Of a stretch of 64,000 nucleotides of DNA, positions 8,687 through 16,139 are shown in pieces. The notes beneath the pieces were generated by a model. The model was not told the origin of the DNA. It did no database searches and saw only the letters and a program-made list of their open reading frames with translations. Both the position numbers and the translations under genes were made by a program. This stretch comes from Derxia gummosa DSM 723. GTDB taxonomy: Bacteria > Pseudomonadota > Gammaproteobacteria > Burkholderiales > Burkholderiaceae_E. The stretch spans positions 62,001 to 126,000 of the forward strand of contig NZ_KI519499.1 in the NCBI RefSeq assembly GCF_000482785.1, read 5' to 3'. Numbering within the stretch: the first letter of the stretch is position 1; the number at the start of each line of letters is the position of its first letter.

Positions 8687-9070
8687 ATGCATTTTCCGAC
8701 GCCATGCTGCGATGCAAGGCAAAAACGCCATCCAGACAGCTTTGCGGTCATCTTGCAGACATGCATCCAGCGGTGGGCAAATCAATGCATCTAGAAAGCG
8801 ACTAGATATCCGGCTCTACAATTTATTCATATAAATCAATAAGTTGCATAGAGTCTGAATTACATATCGCCCATAAATGCTGCGGCGCACAAACAAGGTC
8901 TTGCGCAAGTCCGCCGAATGGACAAAAATCCTTTTACCGCAATGCACAAACCTTGACTCGCAGACGTCACTGTCATGCGGTCAGGGCCGGTAAATCCGAC
9001 CGGTCAGCGGCTTTTGCGACACCCTCGCCCACCGAATTCGTTTCATCGACTCGTCGACCTGGAGTTCAAC
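8687..9070 (+). promoter_or_regulatory. phaP upstream region, unusually AT-rich, with repeated TGC motifs
   Basis: No gene is seen in these 384 bp. The stretch 8800-8880 is far more AT-rich than its surroundings. Repeated elements include ATGCAT at 8761-8766 and 8785-8790, TTGCAT at 8844-8849, ATGCTGC at 8877-8883, the palindrome TTGCGCAA at 8901-8908, and GCAATGCA near 8939. The element at 8702-8717 recurs upstream of phaZ. Such TGC-rich motifs resemble targets of the PHA regulator PhaR, but this assignment is inference. A TTGACT lies at 8953-8958 without a good -10 partner. Confidence 0.5.
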
Positions 9071-9637
9071 ATGTCCGTCCTGACCCCCGATCAACTCGCC
9101 ACCGCCTACAAGGCCAACCTCGATTCGATCTTCGCCCTGTCGGCCAAGACCTTCGAAGGCGTCGAGAAGCTGTTCGACCTGAACATCAACGTCGCGAAGG
9201 CCACGCTGGCCGAATCGGCCGAGAAGACCAAGGAAGCGCTCGAACTGCGTGATCCCCAGGAATTTCTGCAGTTCCAGGTGTCGCTGGCCCAACCGACCGC
9301 CGAAAAGGTGCTGGCCTACGGTCGTCACCTGAGCGACATCGCTGCCGAGACCCGCGCCGAGTTCGTCAAGTTCGCCGAAAGCCAATTGGCCGATTCGAAC
9401 AAGAAGTTCGCCACCCTGCTCGACACCGCCGCCAAGAACGCGCCCACCGGCTCGGAATCGGCCATCGCGCTCGTCAAGTCGGCCGTTGCCGCTGCCAACA
9501 GCGCCTACGAGTCGGTCAGCAAGGCCACCAAGCAAGTGTCCGATCTGGCTGAAGCCAACCTCGCCGCCGCCACGACCGCCACGGTCAAGGCTGCGACGCA
9601 AGCCGCCTCGGTCGCCAAGAAGAAGACCGCTGCCTGA
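9071..9637 (+). CDS. phaP: Phasin (PHA granule-associated protein)
   Basis: A 188-residue amphipathic Phasin_2 family protein that coats polyhydroxyalkanoate granules and limits their size. The sequence is Ala/Lys-rich and helical throughout: the N-terminal MSVLTPDQLATAYKANLDSI and the central NINVAKATLAESAEKTKEAL are typical of Burkholderiales PhaP, and the end is a Lys/Ala-rich tail. The ATG at 9071 has GGAG 6 bases upstream. It is monocistronic, with a long AT-rich leader region and a strong terminator at 9691-9728. Confidence 0.95.
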   Translation: MSVLTPDQLATAYKANLDSIFALSAKTFEGVEKLFDLNINVAKATLAESAEKTKEALELRDPQEFLQFQVSLAQPTAEKVLAYGRHLSDIAAETRAEFVKFAESQLADSNKKFATLLDTAAKNAPTGSESAIALVKSAVAAANSAYESVSKATKQVSDLAEANLAAATTATVKAATQAASVAKKKTAA

Positions 9638-9690
9638 GATCACATCGCGCGAACCGGCAGTGCACTGCTCCGGCGTCGGCCGGAATGGTC

Positions 9691-9728
9691 AACAAAAAAG
9701 CCCCGTCCTGAAACGGGGCTTTTTTGTT
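9691..9728 (+). terminator. Rho-independent terminator of phaP
   Basis: A 16-bp stem (9691-9706 with 9713-9728) whose 3' arm ends in the run TTTTTT, 53 bp after the phaP stop. The matching A-run on the 5' side makes it potentially bidirectional. Confidence 0.92.
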
Positions 9729-9799
9729 GGTGTCTGGACTACGAAGGCAGATCACTCGTCCGCGCGATCAGCGCCTTACCTCCGCCTTACCTCAATGAG

Positions 9800-9816
9800 T
9801 TGGCAATCTTCTTGCT
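9800..9816 (+). promoter_or_regulatory. Sigma54 (-24/-12) promoter of candidate small RNA
   Basis: The 17 bases TTGGCAATCTTCTTGCT fit the sigma54 consensus YTGGCACGRNNNTTGCW: TTGGCA at the -24 element, TTGCT at the -12 element, and exactly ten bases between GG and GC. Transcription would start near 9826-9828. No protein gene on this strand lies downstream before the terminator at 9877-9906. No enhancer site could be assigned. Confidence 0.6.
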
Positions 9817-9825
9817 ATAGATCAA

Positions 9826-9906
9826 GTGCAGGTTGTCTCCTTGGCACCGAATTCTGTCCTTGTGCAGGTGCCTTACAGCCCGACCACGGCGGTCGGGCTT
9901 TTTTTT
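9826..9906 (+). ncRNA. Candidate sigma54-dependent small RNA, about 80 nt
   Basis: The transcript is predicted from a -24/-12 promoter to a strong terminator. From the 5' end: a short single-stranded leader containing TCTCCTT at 9836-9842, complementary to a Shine-Dalgarno AAGGAGA; a stem-loop GGCACC/GGTGCC (9843-9848 with 9867-9872); then the terminator hairpin with eight U. GTGCAGG occurs twice (9826-9832 and 9862-9868). No open reading frame with a start and ribosome binding site is visible. It is isolated between the phaP terminator and the convergent cinA-like gene. Existence, boundaries and targets are inferred. Confidence 0.5.
9877..9906 (+). terminator. Rho-independent terminator of candidate small RNA
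   Basis: A 9-bp GC-rich stem (AGCCCGACC with GGTCGGGCT), a 5-base loop and a tail of eight T. It is too far from phaP, which has its own terminator, so it implies a separate transcript. Confidence 0.9.
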
Positions 9907-9972
9907 GCCTGTCGCGAGCGGATTCTGTGGCTTCAACACAGCAGAAATGACGTCTCACGCACCGCGCATGCC

Positions 9973-10764
9973 TCAATCGCGCGTGCCGATCCTTCCTCCC
10001 AGCGCTTTCAGGCCCCGAATCAGTGCATCAAAGGCTGCATCCAAGCGCACCTCCGGTCCCTTAACACCGACCTCGATATGCCGGCCCAGGGTTTCAGTGC
10101 CCACCGACGGCAGGCTGAAGATCTTGACGTCCACGTGCTCCGCCTCGATGCGCTCGAGCAGCCCGGTGATCTGGGCCTCGAAGAGATCGAAGAGGATGGC
10201 CGAACGCTCGCCGCGCGCACCATGCTGGAACAGATGCGCATATTTGGTGTCGAGTACCCACTGGATCATCGGCCAGGCCATCACCGGGAAGCCGGGCACG
10301 AAGTAGTGCTGGCCGATCGAAAAGCCCGGAATGCGGTTGTAGGGGTTGGGCACGAGATCGCAGCCATGCGGCAGGTCGGCCATCGTCAGGCGATGCGCGT
10401 TCTCGGGCGACGCGGGGTCGACCGGCCCGGTGTCTCCACGCTCACGAGCAATTTCCGCCGCTCGCTCCAGGATCAGCCGCGCCGCCTCGGGGTGACGATG
10501 CAGCGCAACTTCGGCCGCGATCGCCGCCGCCTGGCGCGTGTGGTCGTCGGGCGTACCGCCGATGCCACCGGTGCAGAACACGATGTCGTTGCCGTTGAAG
10601 CTGCGGCGCAGGAAGTCGGCGATCTGCCTGCGATCGTCGGGCAGGTAGTGCGCCCAGGACAGCGCGAGGCCACGCTCGCCAAGCAGCTGGATGACCTTGG
10701 ACAGGTGCTTGTCCTCGCGCTTACCCGACAGGATTTCGTCGCCGATGATGATCAGACCGAACAT
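9973..10764 (-). CDS. CinA-like competence/damage-inducible protein A (MoCF-domain)
   Basis: A 263-residue protein with the MoaB/Mog-like fold found at the N-terminus of CinA; family members have been assigned nicotinamide-nucleotide-recycling or molybdopterin-related roles. Typical motifs are IGDEILSGKREDKH at the N-terminus and CTGGIGGTPDDHTRQA near residues 64-79. The C-terminal amidase domain of full-length CinA is absent. It overlaps the EI24 gene by 13 bp, so it is the translationally coupled last gene of a five-gene operon. The specific reaction is not established here. Confidence 0.85.
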   Translation of the reverse strand: MFGLIIIGDEILSGKREDKHLSKVIQLLGERGLALSWAHYLPDDRRQIADFLRRSFNGNDIVFCTGGIGGTPDDHTRQAAAIAAEVALHRHPEAARLILERAAEIARERGDTGPVDPASPENAHRLTMADLPHGCDLVPNPYNRIPGFSIGQHYFVPGFPVMAWPMIQWVLDTKYAHLFQHGARGERSAILFDLFEAQITGLLERIEAEHVDVKIFSLPSVGTETLGRHIEVGVKGPEVRLDAAFDALIRGLKALGGRIGTRD

Positions 10765-11606
10765 GACTGGCTCTGGTTGAGGTTGGAAGACTGACGCCGC
10801 GCCTCGTCAAGCGCCGCGAGCGCGTAATGCGCGAAGGCCAATGAGGCGAAGACGAACACCACAGCGTAAAGCCACAGCGCGACCAGGGCGAGCAGCGGCT
10901 TGAGCACGAACACCACCGCGCCACCGAGCCAGATCGCCCCCGGCACCGCGCCGAGCAGCGCACTGCCGATGCCCAGGATCCACAACGGCACGCGATGACC
11001 GCGCAGGAAGGCGTGCAGCTCGTCATCGGCCGCGTGGCGTTGGAGCACGTCGTAGCCGAAGGTGCGATAGGCCAGCCAGCCCCAGAGCAGCAGCGGCAGC
11101 ACGAAGCCGAGCCCGGGGACCAGCCAGAGCGGCAGCGTCAGCAGCCACAGCAGCGCGAACAGGCCGCTCGCAACCAATGAATTCCACAGGCTGGCGAGCC
11201 ACGAGTCGCGGCCCTGCACCGTGACGGTCGCATAGCGCTGACGTTCGAGATGGCGCACCGCAAGCGGCGTGGCGGTCAGCGCCGTCATGACGATGGAGGT
11301 GAGTCCCACCAGCGGCAGCGCGAGCGCCGCGACGAGAATGGGCGCCGCAAAGTTGTGGAAACCCGCGCTCAGCTCGCCGAAGCCGGCATCGGCCAGCTGA
11401 CCGATCGCCCAGGCGCCGATGCTCGACTGCGCGATCCAGGCTTGCAGCCCGTTCACCGCCGTCTCCCAGCCCCACCAGGCGAGTCCGGCCCACAGCAGTG
11501 TCGTGAGCACGAGCGGCAGCAACGTGAGCAACAGCATGCGCGGGCTGGCGAGCGAGACGGTCGCGCGGGCGAGCGCGGTGAACAGGCGCAGCGTGGTGCG
11601 GGTCAT
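10752..11606 (-). CDS. EI24-domain membrane protein (CysZ-like)
   Basis: A 284-residue multi-helix inner-membrane protein of the EI24 family, which includes the sulfate channel CysZ. There are about six hydrophobic segments, with the characteristic LTLPLWLVPGLGFVLPLLLWGWLAYRT type core and a middle loop rich in polar residues. The start at 11606 is supported by AAGGAGG eight bases upstream; an upstream ATG at 11669 lies inside the preceding gene. Its 3' end overlaps the cinA-like gene. No Cys biosynthesis gene is nearby, so sulfate transport is not implied. Confidence 0.8.
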   Translation of the reverse strand: MTRTTLRLFTALARATVSLASPRMLLLTLLPLVLTTLLWAGLAWWGWETAVNGLQAWIAQSSIGAWAIGQLADAGFGELSAGFHNFAAPILVAALALPLVGLTSIVMTALTATPLAVRHLERQRYATVTVQGRDSWLASLWNSLVASGLFALLWLLTLPLWLVPGLGFVLPLLLWGWLAYRTFGYDVLQRHAADDELHAFLRGHRVPLWILGIGSALLGAVPGAIWLGGAVVFVLKPLLALVALWLYAVVFVFASLAFAHYALAALDEARRQSSNLNQSQSCSV

Positions 11607-11632
11607 GGATGGGCCTCCTTCGGGCGCGGATG

Positions 11633-12634
11633 TCAGGCCCGGCCGAGGATGCGCGCGATCGCGAGCCATTGCTGGGCCAGGAAGCCCCGGCCGTAATCGC
11701 GCCCGGCCGGAAAACGCCGGCTGTGGCCCGGCTGCTGGTCATCGATGCCGCAGGCGCCGTCGAAGCGACGGAAATCGGCCGTGCCGAAGAGCATGTCCCA
11801 GACCGGAAACAGCACCGCGTAATTCACGCCGTAGTAGCGCTTGCCGCCGTCGGACAGCTCGGCCGGCGGATGGCCGACCTCGACCGCATGGTGGCGGCGA
11901 TGGAACTGCGGGCTCACCACGACGCGCCCCAACCCGCCGAAGTCCCAGCGCACGTTCGCATGCTGGACGCTCTGGATCGCGCGCGTCGCCACCACGAGCC
12001 ACACGAACTGTCCCGGTGGCACGCCGATCGCGATCGCCAGCAGCGCGAACACCGCGTCGCGCAGCAGGTCGTCGAGCAGATGGTTGCGGTTGTCCGACCA
12101 CAGCGTCATGTCGCGCTGGCTGTGATGCACCGCATGCAGCTGCCACCACCAGTTGAAGCGGTGCTGTCCACGATGGAACCAGTAGTCCACGAAGTCGAAA
12201 AAAACGAGGTAGAGCGTGAACGACACCCAGGGCCGATCGGTCACGCCCGGCCAGAGCGCGTCGAGATCGAAGCCGTTGTAGCCGATCAGGCGCAGGCTGC
12301 CCTCGATGTCGTCGGCCACCGTCTGCACCAGCGCGAAGGCCACCAGTGCGAAACCGCCGAGCCGGTGCAGCAGCGTGTAGAACACGTCGGTCAGCACCGC
12401 ACGCCGATCGGCGATGGTCTGGGCCGGCGCGAACCGTTCGCAGGCGCCGAGCACCACCCACAGCAGCGTCACCTCGATGACGCCGATGAGGAACCACTCG
12501 ACCGCGTCAAAAGCCTGCTCGGTATAGGCCGCAAGCCCGAGCGCATAGACGATGTGGATGGCGACATGCTCGAACAGCCAGTCCTGCGCGGCGGAGAACA
12601 GGTTGGCGATGGCGTCGGCGAAGGTGCTGAACAT
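11633..12634 (-). CDS. Sterol desaturase / fatty acid hydroxylase family protein
   Basis: A membrane di-iron oxygenase of 333 residues. The three His clusters of the family are present: HRGQH, HAVHH and, further on, HRRHH, on cytoplasmic loops between hydrophobic helices. The substrate is probably a membrane lipid, but which one is unknown. The ATG at 12634 is taken as start; an ATG at 12673 overlaps the stop of the preceding deacetylase gene (TGATG) and would add 13 residues through translational coupling. It is the third gene of the propeller-deacetylase-hydroxylase-EI24-CinA operon. Confidence 0.88.
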   Translation of the reverse strand: MFSTFADAIANLFSAAQDWLFEHVAIHIVYALGLAAYTEQAFDAVEWFLIGVIEVTLLWVVLGACERFAPAQTIADRRAVLTDVFYTLLHRLGGFALVAFALVQTVADDIEGSLRLIGYNGFDLDALWPGVTDRPWVSFTLYLVFFDFVDYWFHRGQHRFNWWWQLHAVHHSQRDMTLWSDNRNHLLDDLLRDAVFALLAIAIGVPPGQFVWLVVATRAIQSVQHANVRWDFGGLGRVVVSPQFHRRHHAVEVGHPPAELSDGGKRYYGVNYAVLFPVWDMLFGTADFRRFDGACGIDDQQPGHSRRFPAGRDYGRGFLAQQWLAIARILGRA

Positions 12635-12672
12635 GATGCTTGGGTGATGCGGAGGAAGCAGGCGCGCCTGCA

Positions 12673-13512
12673 TCAGCGCTTGCCGAAGGCGGCGCGGTAC
12701 TGCGGATGCTCGCGCAGCGTCGGGAAGCAGTGGCCGCGCGCGGCCAGTCCGTCGAGCAGTGGATCGAGCATCGGCGCGAAGGGATCATGCCGCGACCAGA
12801 TGCCGAGATGGGCCATGACAATGTCGCCGGTACGGATGCGGGCGAGCGCGCGTTCGAGCAGCGCAGCGTTGGACCAGCGCTCGGACGGAAGTTCGTCGCC
12901 GAGGAAGCCGGCGTCGGCCCAGCCCACATGCGGCGCATAGCCGCAGGACTCGGCGGCGGCGAGCGTCGCGGCATTGGTGCGGCCGCCGGGCGCGCGCCAC
13001 AGCGGGGCGAGCGTCGCGCCGGTCAGCGCGTGGAACCGCGTGGCGACGCGCCCCAGCTCGGCGCAGTAGTCGGCCGGCGTCCAGTCGAGCCTGCGACCGG
13101 CGTTCGCGCCGAACTGCGGCTGCACCTCGATGCGCGGCGTGCCCTTGACGAGATAGACGTGATCGAAGGTGTGGGTGCCGAAGGCATGGCCCTCGGCCAC
13201 GCGGGCGCGCCAGAACGGCGCCCATTCGTCGCCGAGCGACCAGCCGTCGGTGGTGGTGCGCTCGTTGGCGAGAAAGAAGGTGGCCTTGGCGTGATGCTTG
13301 CGCAGCGTCGCCGCAATCTGCTCGGCCACCGACATGTTGCCGGTGTCGAAGGTGAGATAGACCGGCTTGTCGCAGGCCGGCTCGGCGGTGGCCGATGGGT
13401 CGGCCGCGCCTGCCGTCGATGTCGGCCCGAGGCCGACCGCGAGCATTCCGAGCGCCACGAGCACTGCCCGCGCCGAAGTGCCGCCCGCTCGGCGCCACGC
13501 CGGAGCTGACAC
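12673..13512 (-). CDS. Secreted polysaccharide deacetylase family protein (NodB domain)
   Basis: An exported carbohydrate-esterase-4 type protein of about 279 residues. A signal peptide (hydrophobic AVLVALGMLAVGL, cleavage near STAGA-A) precedes the NodB domain. Motif 1 reads TFDTG, where most members have TFDDG, so the second Asp, a metal ligand, is Thr. Motif 2 is HTFDH and motif 3 is RAPGG. The GTG at 13512 gives a normal signal peptide; the GTG at 13578 overlaps the stop of the upstream gene (GTGA) and would allow coupling, with a long n-region. Substrate could be peptidoglycan or an exopolysaccharide; not determinable. Confidence 0.82.
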   Translation of the reverse strand: MSAPAWRRAGGTSARAVLVALGMLAVGLGPTSTAGAADPSATAEPACDKPVYLTFDTGNMSVAEQIAATLRKHHAKATFFLANERTTTDGWSLGDEWAPFWRARVAEGHAFGTHTFDHVYLVKGTPRIEVQPQFGANAGRRLDWTPADYCAELGRVATRFHALTGATLAPLWRAPGGRTNAATLAAAESCGYAPHVGWADAGFLGDELPSERWSNAALLERALARIRTGDIVMAHLGIWSRHDPFAPMLDPLLDGLAARGHCFPTLREHPQYRAAFGKR

Positions 13513-13574
13513 TGCCGCGCACGGCGGAGCCGACTCTGCAAGCGTTTGCAAGCCGGCCAGGTCGCACCCGGCCC

Positions 13575-14543
13575 TCACAGCAGCGGCGCCCGATCGACGA
13601 AGAAGATGCCATGCGGCGAGCGCCCGACCGGGATCTTGCGCACCACTTGGCGCGTCGCCAGATCGACCACCGTCACCTGCTTGATGAAGCGCGAGGTGGT
13701 CCAGAGCTGCTTGCCGTCGGCGGTGATTTCCATGTCGTCGGGGCCGCCGGGCACGGGGATGGTGGCGACGTTTTCGAGCGTCTGCATGTCGATCATGTTG
13801 ATCGTGTTGGCGACGCGGTTGCCGACGAACACATGGCGCTTGTCGCCGAGGGCGCGGAAGTTGTGGCAGCCCATGCCGGTCTTGATGCGCTTGACCGTCT
13901 GGCGCGTCGCCACGTCGATCACCTCGACGTAATCGGCGCCCATGATGCCCACCAGCAGATACTTCTGGTCGGGGGTGAGGAAGATGCCGGCCGGCGCCTC
14001 GCCCACCGGCACCTGCCACATCACCTCCATCTTGCGCAGGTCGAGGGCGGCCACCTGGTTGCTGCCCTGGAGCGTGATGTAGACGACGCCGGAGTCATGC
14101 GTGAAGGCCATGTGGCTCGGCATCGACTTGAGCGGAAAGCGCTTCACGAGCTTGAAGCTGGCGCCGTCGTAGTCGTACACGTCCACGCGGTCGAGCCGCA
14201 GCGAGTTCACGACGAAGCGCTTGTTGTCGTAGGCGAAGCCGATCTGGTAGGGGTCGTCGATGCCCGCGACCTTGCGCTGGAAGGCGCCCGTCTTGGGATC
14301 GAGGAAGGTGAGGTCGTTGCCCAGCGCGTTGGCCACGATCAGGCTCTTGCCGTCGGGCGTCGGATACAGGTGATGGGGCTCCTTGCCCACATCGAGGCGG
14401 CCGGTCTCGCGGCCTTCCTTCATGTCGAGCAGGCTCACCTGCGCGTCACGCGAATTGAGGACCACCGCGGTCTGGGCCAGCGCGGAGGTGCCAGAAAGGC
14501 CCAGCGCCGCAAAGGCGGCGCCTGCCAGCAAACGTCGAATCAT
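13575..14543 (-). CDS. Exported YncE-family beta-propeller protein
   Basis: A 322-residue secreted protein: a signal peptide with predicted cleavage after SALA (residue 23), followed by seven YVTN-type propeller repeats (for example VEVIDVATRQTVKRIKTG, VTVVDLATRQVVRKIPVG). Such proteins are usually ligand- or protein-binding scaffolds in the periplasm; no catalytic residues are recognisable. GGAAGG precedes the ATG. It is the first gene of the operon that continues with a secreted deacetylase, which suggests a shared envelope task. Confidence 0.85.
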   Translation of the reverse strand: MIRRLLAGAAFAALGLSGTSALAQTAVVLNSRDAQVSLLDMKEGRETGRLDVGKEPHHLYPTPDGKSLIVANALGNDLTFLDPKTGAFQRKVAGIDDPYQIGFAYDNKRFVVNSLRLDRVDVYDYDGASFKLVKRFPLKSMPSHMAFTHDSGVVYITLQGSNQVAALDLRKMEVMWQVPVGEAPAGIFLTPDQKYLLVGIMGADYVEVIDVATRQTVKRIKTGMGCHNFRALGDKRHVFVGNRVANTINMIDMQTLENVATIPVPGGPDDMEITADGKQLWTTSRFIKQVTVVDLATRQVVRKIPVGRSPHGIFFVDRAPLL

Positions 14544-14691
14544 CTTGCCTTCCGGTTCAATCGGTGCGCGAGCTTACCCGCAGCCGCCCTTCTCCAAGCT
14601 TGAGGCTGGCCAAGCACGCTCAAGATGTGCCGAGTCGGGCCGTTAGCCGATTCGACACGCCTAGATAGCGTCCTCCGTGCAACCCAGGCTC

Positions 14692-15909
14692 ATGACATCA
14701 CTGCTCAAGATTCCCGCCCGCGAAGCGCGACTCGGCATGTTCGTGCACGACATCGACCGTTCCTGGTGGTCGCACGACTTCTTGCGCGCCCGTTTCCTCA
14801 TCGAGGACGACGAGACCCTCGACAAGGTGCGTCAGCTTGGCAAGGGCGACATCGTCATCGATCTCTCGCGCAGCATCGAGCTCGACCGTCTCGCGCCCGC
14901 GGCCGCGACCGAACCGGTCGCGCCGCCGCCCTGCGTGGCCGAACCGCCACCCGCGCCGCCACGGCACGCCTGGCTCGATGCCGCGCCCACCAGCTTCGAA
15001 AATGAACTGGCAGCCGCCAGGAAACTGCATGCCCGCGCGCGCGGCCTGATCCGCGAAACCATGCGCGAGGCCCGGCTCGGCCAGATCGGCGAGCTGCCCG
15101 AGGTGCAGTCGCTGGCGGAGGACATGGTCAGCTCGGTCATGCGCAACGCAGGCGCCCTCGTGTCCCTCATCGGGCTGAAGAGCAAGGACGACTACACGTT
15201 CATGCACAGCGTGGCGGTCGGCACGCTGATGATCGCGCTCGGGCGCCAGTGCGACCTCTCGCCCGAGCAGCTGCGCGCGGCCGGGCTCGCGGGTCTGCTG
15301 CACGACGTGGGCAAGACGCGCGTGCCCGATGCGGTGCTGAACAAGCCCGGCAAGCTCACGCCGGACGAGTTCGCGATGATCAAGCTGCACCCGGTCACCG
15401 GTCACAGGCTGCTGATGGAGGCCGGCCACGGCGACGCGGCCACGCTCGACGTGGTGCTGCGCCATCACGAACGACTCGATGGCACCGGCTATCCCGACGG
15501 CCTCAAGGGCGACGAGATCTCCACGCTGGCCCGCATCTCGTCCATCGCCGACGTGTACGACGCGGTGACGTCGGAGCGCTGCTATCACCGCGCCCAGCCG
15601 CCGACGGCAGTGCTGCGCATGCTGATGAAGAACGTCGGCACGCACTTCGACGACAAGCTCGTGCGCGTGTTCGTGAAGTGCGTCGGCATCTACCCCACGG
15701 GCTGCCTGGTGCGGCTCGAATCGCAACGGCTTGCGGTCGTGGGCGAGCAGCATCCGACCAACGCGCTCACGCCGCGCGTGCGGGTGTTCTTCTCGCTCAA
15801 GTCGCAATCGCACGTGCCGGTGCGCGAGATCGATCTCGCGCGCTCGGAAGACCGCATCGCCAGCTTCGAGGATCCGCGCACCTGGGGCTTCGACCTCAGC
15901 CGCTACTGA
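14692..15909 (+). CDS. HD-GYP domain cyclic-di-GMP phosphodiesterase
   Basis: A 405-residue cytoplasmic protein likely hydrolysing cyclic di-GMP. An N-terminal DUF3391 domain (about 1-115, with a Pro-rich linker) precedes the HD-GYP domain. The metal-binding HD is in LLHDVGKTRVP and the signature in HHERLDGTGYPDGLKGDEI, so the active site looks complete. A GTG at 14677 would add five residues; the ATG at 14692 is preferred. It is monocistronic and divergent from the propeller operon. Control of motility or matrix is plausible, since flagellar genes occur at the right end of the window. Confidence 0.92.
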   Translation: MTSLLKIPAREARLGMFVHDIDRSWWSHDFLRARFLIEDDETLDKVRQLGKGDIVIDLSRSIELDRLAPAAATEPVAPPPCVAEPPPAPPRHAWLDAAPTSFENELAAARKLHARARGLIRETMREARLGQIGELPEVQSLAEDMVSSVMRNAGALVSLIGLKSKDDYTFMHSVAVGTLMIALGRQCDLSPEQLRAAGLAGLLHDVGKTRVPDAVLNKPGKLTPDEFAMIKLHPVTGHRLLMEAGHGDAATLDVVLRHHERLDGTGYPDGLKGDEISTLARISSIADVYDAVTSERCYHRAQPPTAVLRMLMKNVGTHFDDKLVRVFVKCVGIYPTGCLVRLESQRLAVVGEQHPTNALTPRVRVFFSLKSQSHVPVREIDLARSEDRIASFEDPRTWGFDLSRY

Positions 15910-16041
15910 TCCCACCCTTCGCCACGAGTCGCGCCCACTGCCGGTGATGCAGCCGGCGGCCCTCCCGCGCCCGGCAACATCGTCGAAGCGTTTCGCCACA
16001 ACTGTTGCGCCGCACATCGACCGGGAATATATTGAAACCGT

Positions 16042-16060
16042 AATGCGACTGATTCGCATT
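16042..16060. promoter_or_regulatory. Fur box upstream of tonB-exbB-exbD
   Basis: AATGCGA and TCGCATT form a perfect 7-bp inverted repeat with a 5-base centre; 15 of 19 positions match the Fur box AATGAGAATCATTCTCATT. It lies 80 bp before the tonB start, where iron repression of the Ton system is expected. Confidence 0.75.
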
Positions 16061-16139
16061 TGTGCTCAATATGCATTCCGGCGTCCCGACTCCGCCTGCG
16101 CCGCGGTCCGGCGTCTGCCGCCGGGCAAGAAAGCTTCCG

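Noticed and set aside
9826-10794. Long plus-strand frame covering the small-RNA region
   Set aside because: It passes through a strong terminator hairpin, has no ribosome binding site and runs antisense to the cinA-like gene.
13579-14019. In-frame upstream extension of the NodB-type protein by more than 100 codons
   Set aside because: The extension lies wholly in another frame of the yncE-like gene and has no signal peptide or family match; the protein has its own signal peptide at a GTG start.
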